A stretch of 51,226 nt of DNA from Rhizobium sp. PDO1-076 (GTDB lineage Bacteria > Pseudomonadota > Alphaproteobacteria > Rhizobiales > Rhizobiaceae): positions 1 to 51,226 of the forward strand of contig NZ_AHZC01000122.1 of the NCBI RefSeq assembly GCF_000247475.1, read 5' to 3'. Every line of letters starts with the position of its first letter. Position 1 is the first letter of the stretch. The position numbers were made by a program, and so were the translations under genes. Under the pieces are notes generated by a model that saw only the letters and a list, made by a program, of their open reading frames with translations, searched no databases and had not been told where the DNA came from. Of the stretch, positions 16,946-25,073 are shown piece after piece.

Positions 16946-17889
16946 CGGCGCGTCCTCCTTGCTTCAAAGCGATTGAGCAGCAGCCTCAGCGCCAGCACGA
17001 TGATCAGGATCGCGCCTTGTGCGCCAATCTGCCAGTCCGGCGAAATCCGGAGAAAGGAGAGGAACGAGCCGGCCAGCGTCAGCGTCAGCGCGCCGATAAC
17101 CGCGCCGATCGGCGACACCCGGCCGCCGACGAATTCGCCGCCGCCAAGGATGACGCCGGCGATCGACAGCAACGTGTAGCGCAGGGCGATATTGGCATCG
17201 GCCGCGGTGGTCAGTCCGACCAGCGCAATGCCGGCCAGGATCGCGAAAAAGGCGGCCAGCGCATAGACAGCAGCCCGCGCCCGGATGATCGACCAGCCGG
17301 CGCGCTCGACGGAGCGGGCATTGCCGCCGACACCGCGCAGCACCACGCCGAATGACGAGCGCATGATCAGCAGATGCGAAAACACCGCGATCAGGATGCT
17401 GGCAACGATCGCCATCGGCATGATCGGAGGCTTGGACGTCATGATGGCGCGTATCCATTCGGGCGCCTGACCGCCCGGTGCCGGCAGGATCAGCACCGCA
17501 AGCCCACCCCAGACAAAGCTCATGCCGAGCGTGACGACGATCGAGGGCAGGTCGCGCAGATGGATCAGCACGCCGATGACGGCGTAGGTGGCGATGGCCG
17601 CGAGCAGGATGACGATGCCGAGAAGCGGAGAGGCCTGCAGGAAGGTGGCGGTGACACAGGCGACGAAGCTGACAAAGGTGCCCATGGAGAGATCGAGATC
17701 GTTGACCGTCATGATCAGCATCTGGGCGATGGTGGCCAGCGCAATCGGCACCGCGAGATTGAAGAGCAGGTTAAGGCCCGTATAGCTCATGGCGCGCGGC
17801 TGAAGATAGAACACTGCGATCAGCAGCACCGTCAGCGACAGCGCCGGAACGATGAGCCGGATCGTATCGGGGGAGAAGAATTTTTTCAC
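16942..17889 (-). CDS. Ribose/xylose-type sugar ABC transporter permease
   Basis: 315 residues, RbsC-like. GTG start at 17889 overlaps the ATPase stop as GTGA, and the frame opens VKKFFSPDTIRL. Membrane segments alternate in the usual order, with MTVNDLDLSMGTFVSF and SIAGVILGGGEFVGG as family landmarks. Together with 16004-16945 it would form the membrane pore. A longer upstream frame exists but would run through the ATPase gene. Confidence 0.9.
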   Translation of the reverse strand: MKKFFSPDTIRLIVPALSLTVLLIAVFYLQPRAMSYTGLNLLFNLAVPIALATIAQMLIMTVNDLDLSMGTFVSFVACVTATFLQASPLLGIVILLAAIATYAVIGVLIHLRDLPSIVVTLGMSFVWGGLAVLILPAPGGQAPEWIRAIMTSKPPIMPMAIVASILIAVFSHLLIMRSSFGVVLRGVGGNARSVERAGWSIIRARAAVYALAAFFAILAGIALVGLTTAADANIALRYTLLSIAGVILGGGEFVGGRVSPIGAVIGALTLTLAGSFLSFLRISPDWQIGAQGAILIIVLALRLLLNRFEARRTRR

Positions 17890-19346
17890 GCTGCGACCTC
17901 GGTGAAGGAGGCGGCCAGGATATTTTCCTCCGTCACCGCCTTGCCCTTGAGCTCGGCGACAATCGCGCCATTGTTGAACACATAGACCCGGTCGCAAAGG
18001 CAGACCTCGTCCATTTCGGTCGAGTACCAGATGAAGGTACGCCCCTGATCGGCTTCGGTCCTGAGAATGCCGTAGACCTCCTGCTTGGTGCCGATGTCGA
18101 CGCCGCGCATGGGATCGTCCATCAGGACAACCGGCGCACGGCTTGCCAGGGCACGGGCAAACAGCACCTTCTGCTGGTTGCCGCCGGAAAGCGACAGGAT
18201 GTTATTGTCCATGTCTGGTGTGCGGATCTCTATCTTCTCCCGCCATGACCGGCCGAGCGCCTGTTCGCGGGCCTCATCGAGCAGGCCACGGTGCGAAAGG
18301 TCGGGCAGCAACGCGACGCTCATGTTCTTCAGGATACTCCACAGCGGAAAGGTGCCGTTGACCGCGCGGTCGCCGGCAACAAACATTGCGGCCGGATCAC
18401 GCCTGCCGAACCAGTCACCGCTTAAGGACAGGTAGAGCTTGACCAGCATGTCGGTTTGGCCGTGGCCGCTGAGGCCGGCGAAACCGACGATCTCGCCCGG
18501 AAAGGCCTCAAAGGCCAGCCCGCGTCCGCGCACGGGTGCTGCGGCTAGGGCAGGCGGGCCAGTTCTCTTGTCCGCAACGACCCGCGCCGCGCGGTGTTCC
18601 TTGACCACACTGCCCATCGCCTCGATCAGGCTGTGTTCGGAAAAGCCGGATGCGGCGCGCTCGGTCACGACCCGGCCGTCCTTCATCACGATGATGCGGT
18701 CGGCGATGCCGAGGATTTCGGAAAGGATATGGGAAATGAAGATGACGGAGCCGCCGGCCGCGACGAAGCGGTGGACATAGGCAAGCAGTTGACCAGCCAG
18801 TCGCGAGTCCAGCGATGACGTTGGCTCGTCGAGAATGACCAGCCGCACCGGATGACCGATCTCGCAAAAAGTGATAGCGATTTCCACCATCTGGCGTTCG
18901 GCGATCGACAGATTGCCGACATTCTCGCCGCTGTCGATGCCGTGGCCGGGGAAGATCTCGTCCAGCTTGCGGCCAATGATATCGGCGCCACGCCGGCGCC
19001 AGCCCCAGCCGGAAAGCGGCTTGTGCATGACCCGGGTATTTTCCACCACGGTGAGGTTGGGGCAGAGCGAAAGCTCCTGGAACACGCACCGTATGCCGCT
19101 GTGCCGCGCTGCGCCGATGCCAAGCGTCGGATCGTCACCATAGACGACGCTGCCCTGATGCGGCGTAAGCCCGCCATTGATGACATTGACGATCGTCGAT
19201 TTGCCCGCGCCATTGTGGCCGACAAGTCCCACACATTCACCGGAGCGAATGGCAAGCGTGACGCCGTCCAGCGCCTTGACCGCGCCGAAAACCACCTTGG
19301 CGTCGGAGACGCTGACGACCGTTTGCGTCGAACCGGCCTGTGTCAT
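17886..19346 (-). CDS. Sugar ABC transporter double ATP-binding protein (RbsA/MglA type)
   Basis: 486 residues with two ABC modules. Module 1 has Walker A GHNGAGKST and Walker B LVILDEPTSSLD, but its signature is LSIAERQM instead of LSGGQ. Module 2 has the usual degenerate Walker A (GLSGHGQTD), a good signature LSGGNQQKV and a Walker B region VVLMDDPMRGVD. Such asymmetry is normal for RbsA/MglA proteins. The start at 19346 (MTQAGSTQ) follows GGGA; 19361 is possible but has no visible site. It powers import with the two permeases. Confidence 0.92.
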   Translation of the reverse strand: MTQAGSTQTVVSVSDAKVVFGAVKALDGVTLAIRSGECVGLVGHNGAGKSTIVNVINGGLTPHQGSVVYGDDPTLGIGAARHSGIRCVFQELSLCPNLTVVENTRVMHKPLSGWGWRRRGADIIGRKLDEIFPGHGIDSGENVGNLSIAERQMVEIAITFCEIGHPVRLVILDEPTSSLDSRLAGQLLAYVHRFVAAGGSVIFISHILSEILGIADRIIVMKDGRVVTERAASGFSEHSLIEAMGSVVKEHRAARVVADKRTGPPALAAAPVRGRGLAFEAFPGEIVGFAGLSGHGQTDMLVKLYLSLSGDWFGRRDPAAMFVAGDRAVNGTFPLWSILKNMSVALLPDLSHRGLLDEAREQALGRSWREKIEIRTPDMDNNILSLSGGNQQKVLFARALASRAPVVLMDDPMRGVDIGTKQEVYGILRTEADQGRTFIWYSTEMDEVCLCDRVYVFNNGAIVAELKGKAVTEENILAASFTEVAA

Positions 19347-19422
19347 GTATCTTGATCCCATTGAAAATGACGCTGCAGGCTTGCCTGGCCAAAATGCAGG
19401 TCGATATGACCGCCTGCCCCGC

Positions 19423-19437
19423 CCGGCGCATCGCCGG
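19423..19437 (-). other. Hairpin after the sugar-binding protein gene
   Basis: CCGGCG-CAT-CGCCGG, 6-bp stem with 3-nt loop, in the 120-nt gap between the binding-protein stop and the ATPase start. It lacks a T-run. A stem-loop here may stabilise the binding-protein message, allowing unequal expression within one operon. Confidence 0.35.
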
Positions 19438-19466
19438 ACGGAACAGGGAGGGGTTCTTCAGGGGGC

Positions 19467-20483
19467 TTACTTCGCGCCCTCGATCACCTTCTGGGCATCT
19501 TCCAATGCGTATTCGACATTGGCGACGCCGCCGGCCTGGGTATTGGCCAGATTGGCTTCGAGATTGTCCTGGTCGATGCGCAGGAACGGCACGACGAGGT
19601 CTTTCTTGACCTCCTTGCCATCCAGGATCTGCTGGGCGACCCAGAAGGCGAGCGTCGAGACGCCCGGTGCGATGGAGACCGACATGGTCTCGTAGCCATT
19701 GGCGTCCTTCTGTTCCTTCCACCACTTCAATTCGTCTTCGCGATTGCCCATGACGATGATCGGCATCTTGCGATTGGCAGCGGCGATGGCCTGGGCCGCA
19801 CCGTAGCCGTCCCCGCCCTGGGTGACCACGCCGACGATGTCCGGCAGGCTTGGCAGGATGCCGGCGACGGCCTTCTGCGCCACGTCCTGCGCCCAGTCGC
19901 CGTGAACCGAACCGGCGATCTTGAACTGCGGGAACTGCTTCACGCCTTCGTGGATGCCGGCCGAAATCTCGTCGTCGACAAAGACACCGGCGAGGCCGCG
20001 GATCTCGAGCAGGTTGCCGCCGTCCGGCAGCTTGCCAGACAGATATTCAACCTGGCTGCGACCCATTTCCTTGAAGTCGACGGCGATGCGCCAGGCGCAA
20101 GGCTCCGTGACGATGCCGTCGAAAGAGACGACGGTGATGCCCGCATCGCAGGCTTCCTTGATGGCGCCGTTCAGCGCTGTCGGCGAAGCCGCGTTGACGA
20201 CGATGGCGTCATAGCCCTGCAGGATCATGTTCTGGATCTGCGCGGCCTGCTCGGTCGCCTGGTTTTCTGCCGTGGTGAAGGCATCGGCGGCGGCCACCTT
20301 ACCGTCCTTGACGGCAGCGCCCGTCACTTTTTCCCAGCTCGTCAGCATGGCCTGTCGCCAGGAGTTGCCGGCATAGTTGTTGGACAGCGCGATCTTCTTG
20401 CCCGAGGTATCCGCCTGCGCGGCCATGGGCATCATGGCAAGGCAAAGTGCAGCCGTTGCCAGAAGTATTCTGGATTTCTTCAT
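19467..20483 (-). CDS. Sugar ABC transporter substrate-binding protein (RbsB-like)
   Basis: 338 residues of periplasmic binding protein of the LacI/ribose-binding fold. A signal peptide is clear: MKKSRILLATAAL, hydrophobic core and cleavage after AAQA. The mature part has the class features IALSNNYAGNSWRQ, DAIVVNAASPTALNGA and VTQGGDGYGAAQAI. It captures a monosaccharide or related small solute and is the first gene of the minus operon ABC-permease-permease-SMP-30. The ligand is unknown; the SMP-30 partner hints at an aldose or lactone. Confidence 0.91.
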   Translation of the reverse strand: MKKSRILLATAALCLAMMPMAAQADTSGKKIALSNNYAGNSWRQAMLTSWEKVTGAAVKDGKVAAADAFTTAENQATEQAAQIQNMILQGYDAIVVNAASPTALNGAIKEACDAGITVVSFDGIVTEPCAWRIAVDFKEMGRSQVEYLSGKLPDGGNLLEIRGLAGVFVDDEISAGIHEGVKQFPQFKIAGSVHGDWAQDVAQKAVAGILPSLPDIVGVVTQGGDGYGAAQAIAAANRKMPIIVMGNREDELKWWKEQKDANGYETMSVSIAPGVSTLAFWVAQQILDGKEVKKDLVVPFLRIDQDNLEANLANTQAGGVANVEYALEDAQKVIEGAK

Positions 20484-20767
20484 GGTCTCTCTCCCTCTTG
20501 TCCGACCTTCAGGCGGCCGGTTTCCTCATTTCAAGCCGCCCGCAGTCTGGCGGACGAAACTGAACTCCCTCGCCGAGCACCTCCTCTCGACGCCAGTGAG
20601 GATGGTATAGAATGCAGAGCTTGTATAGGTTTGCCGCTGCAGTGTGATTGCGGGAAATACGCAAGAAGATGCGGGATCCTGCAAGACGCGGCCAGCACGG
20701 CTTCTATCTTATGGAATGTGAGGACGGCGCCTGTCGGGAGCAGGCTGTCGTGGAGGAGAGGAACGGC
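20484..20767. promoter_or_regulatory. Divergent promoter region, sugar ABC operon and two-component operon
   Basis: The 284-nt gap between the binding-protein start (minus) and the kinase start (plus) must hold both promoters. A GGCGGC/GCCGCC inverted repeat (about 20513-20542) lies near the ABC side. No confident -35/-10 pair is visible. The response regulator at 22009 is the obvious candidate to bind here. Confidence 0.4.
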
Positions 20768-22012
20768 ATGTTGAAGATAGCGCCCTCGGCGCTGCTCGAT
20801 CATTACCTGGGCATCTCGCGCCTGTTGGCCGGGCAGCTGGATTTCCGCTCGGCCATCAAGGCTGTCGGCGCGGAGGTATCACATATCATTCCCCACGACC
20901 ATCTCGATGTCTGCATCACTATGGTCAACGGCAAGTATCACACCGCCTATGAAACGGGCCTCGACACCGCCTGGGGCGAGCATGCGCCAGCGCCGATCTG
21001 CAACAGTCCGATCCGGTCGCTGCTGTGGGGCGAGGTCGACCAGATGATCACGCCGGATGCCCGGGTGGACCACCGGTTTCATTTCGAAGATGCCTTCACC
21101 CGGCCGATTTTCGAGCACAATCTCAGAAGCCGCATCCACGTGCCGTTGAAGGTCGAGGGCGAGGTCATTGGCGCCCTGTCCTGTTCGTCCCACCAGGTTG
21201 CGTTCTATTCCGCCGAGGACGTGGCCAATGCATGCTCCGTCGCCGACCTGCTGTCGCCCTATTTCTTCGCCCTTCGCGCGGCCGATCAGGCCAAGCAGTC
21301 GGCCATCGTCGAGGCGGAAGCCCGCGCCCGGGAAGAAGGCTTGCGGCTGGGTGCGCTGAACCTGACCGAGGCCCTTGAAAGGGAGCGCCAGCGTATCGGC
21401 ATGGACCTGCACGACCAGACGCTCGCTGATCTGACGCGACTTTCGCGCCGCCTCGACCGGTTGATCAACGAAGAGGAGATCCCGGGCGACGCGCTGGAGC
21501 CGCTCGCCCGCAGCCTGCAGCACTGCATGCAGGATCTGCGCGAGATCATCGAGGAAGCGAAGCCATCCGTGCTGCAGCTCTTTGGTTTTGCCCAGGCGGT
21601 GGAAAACCATCTCGACCGGTCGCTGCGCGATACCGGCGGCGAGACGCGCTGGGAACTGGTGGACGAGACCGACGGGCTGATCGACACGCTCGACAAGACA
21701 CTTCGCATCGCCCTCTTTCGGATCACCCAGGAGGCGATCAACAATGCCGCGCGTCACGCGCAGGCGGGCCATATTTTGGTGCGGTTGCGCAGCCAGGCCC
21801 TGGGTGTCGTGATCGAAGTCTCTGACGATGGCCGCGGCATGACCCGGCCGCAGCGCCGCAGCGGCGGCGGCATCGACAACATGATGACGCGGGCCCGGCT
21901 GATATCCGCCAAATTCACCTTGGGTCCCTGCCGGGAAGGCAAGGGCACGGTCGTGCGCGTGCAATTGCCGGTCGGCCCGGCAAAACCGAAAATCGCTGGA
22001 GATGTCCAATGA
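20768..22012 (+). CDS. Soluble sensor histidine kinase, GAF-like plus HisKA_3/HATPase (NarL-type)
   Basis: 414 residues, no membrane segment, so cytoplasmic sensing is expected. The N-terminal 200 residues resemble a GAF domain. The dimerisation/phosphoacceptor helix reads RIGMDLHDQTLADLTRL with His215, as in HisKA_3 kinases. The ATPase end has ITQEAINNAARHA (N box) and VSDDGRGM (G1 box). The start at 20768 (MLKIAPSALL) has a GGAGGAGAGG just upstream; a TTG at 20648 would extend it but lacks support. It is translationally coupled to the regulator (ATGA overlap) and divergent from the sugar ABC operon, which it probably controls. Confidence 0.9.
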   Translation: MLKIAPSALLDHYLGISRLLAGQLDFRSAIKAVGAEVSHIIPHDHLDVCITMVNGKYHTAYETGLDTAWGEHAPAPICNSPIRSLLWGEVDQMITPDARVDHRFHFEDAFTRPIFEHNLRSRIHVPLKVEGEVIGALSCSSHQVAFYSAEDVANACSVADLLSPYFFALRAADQAKQSAIVEAEARAREEGLRLGALNLTEALERERQRIGMDLHDQTLADLTRLSRRLDRLINEEEIPGDALEPLARSLQHCMQDLREIIEEAKPSVLQLFGFAQAVENHLDRSLRDTGGETRWELVDETDGLIDTLDKTLRIALFRITQEAINNAARHAQAGHILVRLRSQALGVVIEVSDDGRGMTRPQRRSGGGIDNMMTRARLISAKFTLGPCREGKGTVVRVQLPVGPAKPKIAGDVQ

Positions 22013-22731
22013 AAGTGCTGATCGTCGAGGATGATCCGCTGCACCGGTCCTACCTGCATGAGGCGGTCTGCGCCGCCCTGCCGGAATGCGACACTGTGAT
22101 CGAGGCTGACAACGGTACTGCCGGCGAGAAGCTCGCCCGCGACAACAAGTCCGCCCATGTGGTGATGGATCTGCAGATGCAGGCCCGCAACGGGATCGAA
22201 GCGGCGCGCACCATCTGGAAAGAGCGGCCCGATACCCGGATCCTGTTCTGGTCCAACTATTCGGACGAGGCCTATGTGCGGGGGGTCTCGCGTATCGTGC
22301 CGGATGGAGCGGCCTATGGCTATGTGCTGAAATCGGCATCCGACGAACGGTTGAGGCTGGCGCTGCGGAGCATTTTCGTCGAAGCGCAATGTGTTATCGA
22401 CCGCGAGGTGCGGGGCATGCAGCAGAAGAGCCTTGGCCAGGTGAACGGTTTCAGCGACACGGAATACGAGATCCTGGTCGATATCGCGCTGGGGCTGACC
22501 GACCGGGCGATTGCAAGGCGGCGCAGCCTGTCCCTGCGTAGCGTGCAGAACCGGCTGCAGCATCTGTACGAGAAGCTGGATGTCTACCAGATGGCGGCCG
22601 ACGACCATGACGACAGCCGGTTCAATCTGCGCGCCCGCGCCGTGACCGTTGCTCTTTTGCGCAAACTTTTGAACTATTCGTCGCTGGAGCGGGCGGAAGC
22701 GGAGCTCGCAGACTGGTTGAAGGCGGACTGA
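22009..22731 (+). CDS. NarL/FixJ-type response regulator, atypical
   Basis: 240 residues. The receiver has acidic VEDD at 6-9, the probable phospho-acceptor Asp54 and Lys in YVLKSAS, but the usual Pro after the Asp motif is Gln58 (DLQMQ). The C-terminal LuxR-type helix-turn-helix is recognisable (FSDTEYEILVDIALGLTDRAI, then RSVQNRLQHLYEKLDV) yet divergent from standard LTPRE..VL. A 40-residue tail with leucine-rich helices follows. It would be phosphorylated by the coupled kinase and bind the divergent promoter region. Confidence 0.88.
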   Translation: MKVLIVEDDPLHRSYLHEAVCAALPECDTVIEADNGTAGEKLARDNKSAHVVMDLQMQARNGIEAARTIWKERPDTRILFWSNYSDEAYVRGVSRIVPDGAAYGYVLKSASDERLRLALRSIFVEAQCVIDREVRGMQQKSLGQVNGFSDTEYEILVDIALGLTDRAIARRRSLSLRSVQNRLQHLYEKLDVYQMAADDHDDSRFNLRARAVTVALLRKLLNYSSLERAEAELADWLKAD

Positions 22732-23053
22732 GGGCAGGGGCTGGCGAGCCTTCCTCGCAAGGGAAAAGCGACCCGAACGCGGACCGATGTCGTGCCGCAA
22801 TCAAGAAAATTTTGCCCTTTGGCGCATGAAGCTTGTCAAATTGACGCGGAATCTGGATTTTGGCGCAGTAGCGCGTTCAGGCGCATTGTGAATTAATGCG
22901 ATTTCTTCGTCTTAAATCAACGCATTTACCATCCCGGAAGCCCAAGTTGCCCCCGCTCGTTGTGGCCAAGGTCTACATCGTGCTAATCAAAAACACAGAT
23001 GGCCAAGGGCCGCCTTTAAATTCTCCCCATTCCCAGCATGCTAGGACCTGATT
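22732..23053. other. Intergenic gap of 322 nt with small inverted repeats
   Basis: Contains GTCAAATTGAC (22835-22845, perfect odd palindrome) and a bulged stem AATGCG-ATTT / AAAT-CAA-CGCATT (22895-22926). These may be regulatory sites for the small gene at 23054. No ORF or terminator with a T-run is visible. Confidence 0.35.
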
Positions 23054-23374
23054 TTGACCACCGCAACCGACAAGATTGATACGATGCCGATCACGATGAC
23101 CCCCGTGCAGATACGCGGCCTGAAGCTCGCCCTCGAAGGCGATCTCTATCCTCAGGAAGGCAACAAGTGGACGCATTTGAATGCCACGATCACCTATGCC
23201 AAAACAGATCGTTTCAAGGAGCGAGCCCGCAAGATCCGGTTTGCCACCACGACAACTGTGGTTCAGTTGCGGGATTTCGGTCTCCTGAGTGAGGTCGGTG
23301 CGGATGAAGGTGAAGGCCAGTTGAGGCAGGAAATTACCATGGCCGGCAAGATCTGGCTGCTGAAGAACAAATGA
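23054..23374 (+). CDS. Hypothetical protein
   Basis: 106 residues beginning MTTATDKIDTMPITM. TTG at 23054 has AGGAC 6 nt upstream; ATG at 23084 or 23096 is an alternative start. The body (ALEGDLYPQEGNKWTHLNATITYAKTDRF, then TTTTVVQLRDFGL) looks like a folded domain and codon use is coding-like. I recognise no family. It stands alone on the plus strand. Confidence 0.6.
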   Translation: MTTATDKIDTMPITMTPVQIRGLKLALEGDLYPQEGNKWTHLNATITYAKTDRFKERARKIRFATTTTVVQLRDFGLLSEVGADEGEGQLRQEITMAGKIWLLKNK

Positions 23375-23786
23375 CCTGACTTTGCCCAAACATGGGCTGC
23401 TTGACACAGCAGCCTGTGCAACTGCGCCGAAATTCGACCCCTTCTGTTTCAAAGGCGTGGCTTGCTCAACGGCTTGAAACGGAAACGGAAGGGTTGCTGC
23501 ATGAGCCGACTGCATCCGCGCTTTTTTCATATTGCAACGTCATCCCTCCGGAATGTGCAATGAGGGGCAGGCTCCAGGCCTTTGCAGTATCCTGTCTCAA
23601 CATACCATTTTGTCAGCGCGCGCCTTTGCGAAGCCCCGAGCCCAAGCCCTCTGCGTCGCAACAGACGGTTTGTTGCGCGCAGACGCGGCTGTCTTTCGAG
23701 GGGGAAGATCAGCGCTTCACGGGCATTGCAACGGCACGGCACCGACGGCCGTAAGGTTGAGGCAAGGAGATCACTTATAAATAACC
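23375..23786. other. Intergenic gap of about 430 nt
   Basis: No convincing gene. Frames on both strands here are low-quality and overlap one another. Upstream of the small gene at 23809 there is a TATAAATA stretch at about 23776-23783 that could be a -10 element. Confidence 0.4.
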
Positions 23787-23811
23787 CCTCATAATTGAGG
23801 AAATATAAGTG
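23787..23811 (+). promoter_or_regulatory. Hairpin that pairs with the ribosome binding site of the small gene
   Basis: CCTCA (23787-23791), loop TAAT, TGAGG (23796-23800). The second arm contains the Shine-Dalgarno GAGG (23797-23800), 8 nt before the GTG start at 23809. In the RNA the ribosome site would be paired at low temperature or without another factor, as in simple RNA thermometers. The stem is short, so the effect could be mild. Confidence 0.4.
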
Positions 23812-24027
23812 AATTGGCATCCGATTGAAGCGCTTGAGCCCGGGCGATTGGCGGTTTTGTTCTTTCTCGACGAGGCAGCGCCTCGCTGCGTCGGCTATGT
23901 CGAGCGTGACGGCCTGTGCGGATGGCCGGCCAATGTCAGTGGCCGCAGGCCACATGGTTGGCTTGATCTCTCGGCCATGTTCGAAGGAATGACCGAAGCG
24001 GCCATACGCGTGCTGCCATCGGCGTGA
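23809..24027 (+). CDS. Small hypothetical protein (W-P-I motif)
   Basis: 72 residues starting with GTG: MNWHPIEALEPGRLAVLFF. The opening W-x-P-I and the later GWPANVSGRRPHGWLDL suggest a small globular domain related to short rhizobial proteins of unknown role. It resembles in pattern the minus-strand gene at 29854-30159 (WRPMASAPRDGSRILV). The start is set by GAGG 8 nt upstream, inside a hairpin. Confidence 0.6.
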   Translation: MNWHPIEALEPGRLAVLFFLDEAAPRCVGYVERDGLCGWPANVSGRRPHGWLDLSAMFEGMTEAAIRVLPSA

Positions 24028-24060
24028 GTGCAACCGGCTGTCAGTGTCGCTGACAAGCGA

Positions 24061-24813
24061 TCAGATGCTGAAGATGTAATCGGCAATGAGCTTCAACGAC
24101 AGCAGAAGCAGGGTTATCTCGACAATTCGGAAAAACAGCTTTTCGGGGAGGATCTGTGTCAGTCTCTTTCCGACAACTGTGCCGATGATCGCTGCGGGCA
24201 ACAACCAAAGAACCAGAGTGCTGTCAAAATTGGAAAACTGCTGCAGTTCCCAATAGGGGATGACTTTGGCGGCGTTGATGATGGCAAACAGAATCGTCGA
24301 GGTGCCGGCGAATTTCATCTTTTCGAGACGCTGCGGCAGGACATACATCTGATAGGGCGGGCCGCCCGAATGGGAAACGAAACTGGTCAGCCCGGTCAGT
24401 GTGCCCCAGAAAATGCCCGCTGGAACATTCGCCTCTTTCGCCACCGTCCTGTAGCGCGCGCCGAACCAGGCATTGAGGCAGAACATGACGCCGACAAGTC
24501 CGACGATCATGCCGATGAACATGCTCGACAGATAGGCGCTGAACGTCCAGCCGATCACCACGCCCAGCAGGGATGCCGGCACCAGTATGGCAAGGTTTCT
24601 CCCGGAATAGCTGCGGCGGTAGAGATAGAGCCCGACCATGTCGCTCGCGATATAGATCGGCAGCAGCAGTGCAGCCGCCGTTACCGGCGATATGACAAGC
24701 GCAAGCAGCGGAACGGCGAGGGTCCCGACAGAAGGCAGGCCACCCTTGGAAAGACCGACAAAAAATGCGCATACGAGAGCAATTGCGAGGATCAGCGAGG
24801 TATGTTCGATCAT
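24061..24813 (-). CDS. TauE/SafE family membrane exporter
   Basis: 250 residues, about eight membrane helices, typical of the TauE/SafE (DUF81) family that moves sulfite, sulfoacetate or related small anions. Recognisable motifs: FFVGLSKGGLP near the N-terminus and GGPPYQMYVLP in the middle. Start at 24813 (MIEHTSLIL) is preferred; a TTG at 24831 would add six residues. No sulfur-metabolism gene is adjacent, so substrate is unknown. The intergenic region up to the exonuclease is unremarkable. Confidence 0.85.
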   Translation of the reverse strand: MIEHTSLILAIALVCAFFVGLSKGGLPSVGTLAVPLLALVISPVTAAALLLPIYIASDMVGLYLYRRSYSGRNLAILVPASLLGVVIGWTFSAYLSSMFIGMIVGLVGVMFCLNAWFGARYRTVAKEANVPAGIFWGTLTGLTSFVSHSGGPPYQMYVLPQRLEKMKFAGTSTILFAIINAAKVIPYWELQQFSNFDSTLVLWLLPAAIIGTVVGKRLTQILPEKLFFRIVEITLLLLSLKLIADYIFSI

Positions 24814-25041
24814 GCAGCCTGCCCAGGTCAATGCGCGTCAATTAACGATATTGTCGGTGTGCCTGCAGCCACCGGCACATTGCATGCCTAGGCTCGGCGG
24901 CACAAATGCAGGTCTAAGCATTCCGACAGTGCGGTTCTCGTCGAAATTGCACGCGAAGTAAATCGCCGCTGACATCCAACGCGGTGCTTCCCGGTCCTTT
25001 TCATGCCCGCACGGCGCTAGCAGAAGGCTGAGGCTTTACCC

Positions 25042-25062
25042 TATAGTGAACAGATTCTGTTC
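25042..25062 (+). promoter_or_regulatory. -10 box and palindrome in front of the exonuclease/ATPase operon
   Basis: TATAGT (25042-25047) looks like a -10 box. Directly behind it, GAACAGA-T-TCTGTTC (25048-25062) is a perfect 15-bp palindrome, at the expected transcription start and 11 nt before the ATG. A protein dimer there would block initiation. The adjacent GTTC-N7-CTTC (25059-25073) is one base off the direct-repeat LexA box GTTC-N7-GTTC of alphaproteobacteria. No good -35 is visible. Confidence 0.45.
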
Positions 25063-25073
25063 CGGGTTGCTTC

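Noticed and set aside
17889..17997. Longer N-terminus for the second sugar permease
   Set aside because: The extra codons run inside the ATPase gene and give a non-membrane Arg-rich sequence; the GTG overlap at 17889 is the better start.
20879..22339. 486-codon open frame on the minus strand
   Set aside because: Antisense to the histidine kinase and regulator; Arg/His/Pro-rich composition typical of spurious frames.
22835..22845. GTCAAATTGAC as an operator
   Set aside because: An 11-bp odd palindrome is common by chance and lies far from any start codon with a clear promoter.
22973..24033. Overlapping frames on both strands
   Set aside because: They conflict with the better-supported small genes at 23054-23374 and 23809-24027 and lack ribosome sites.
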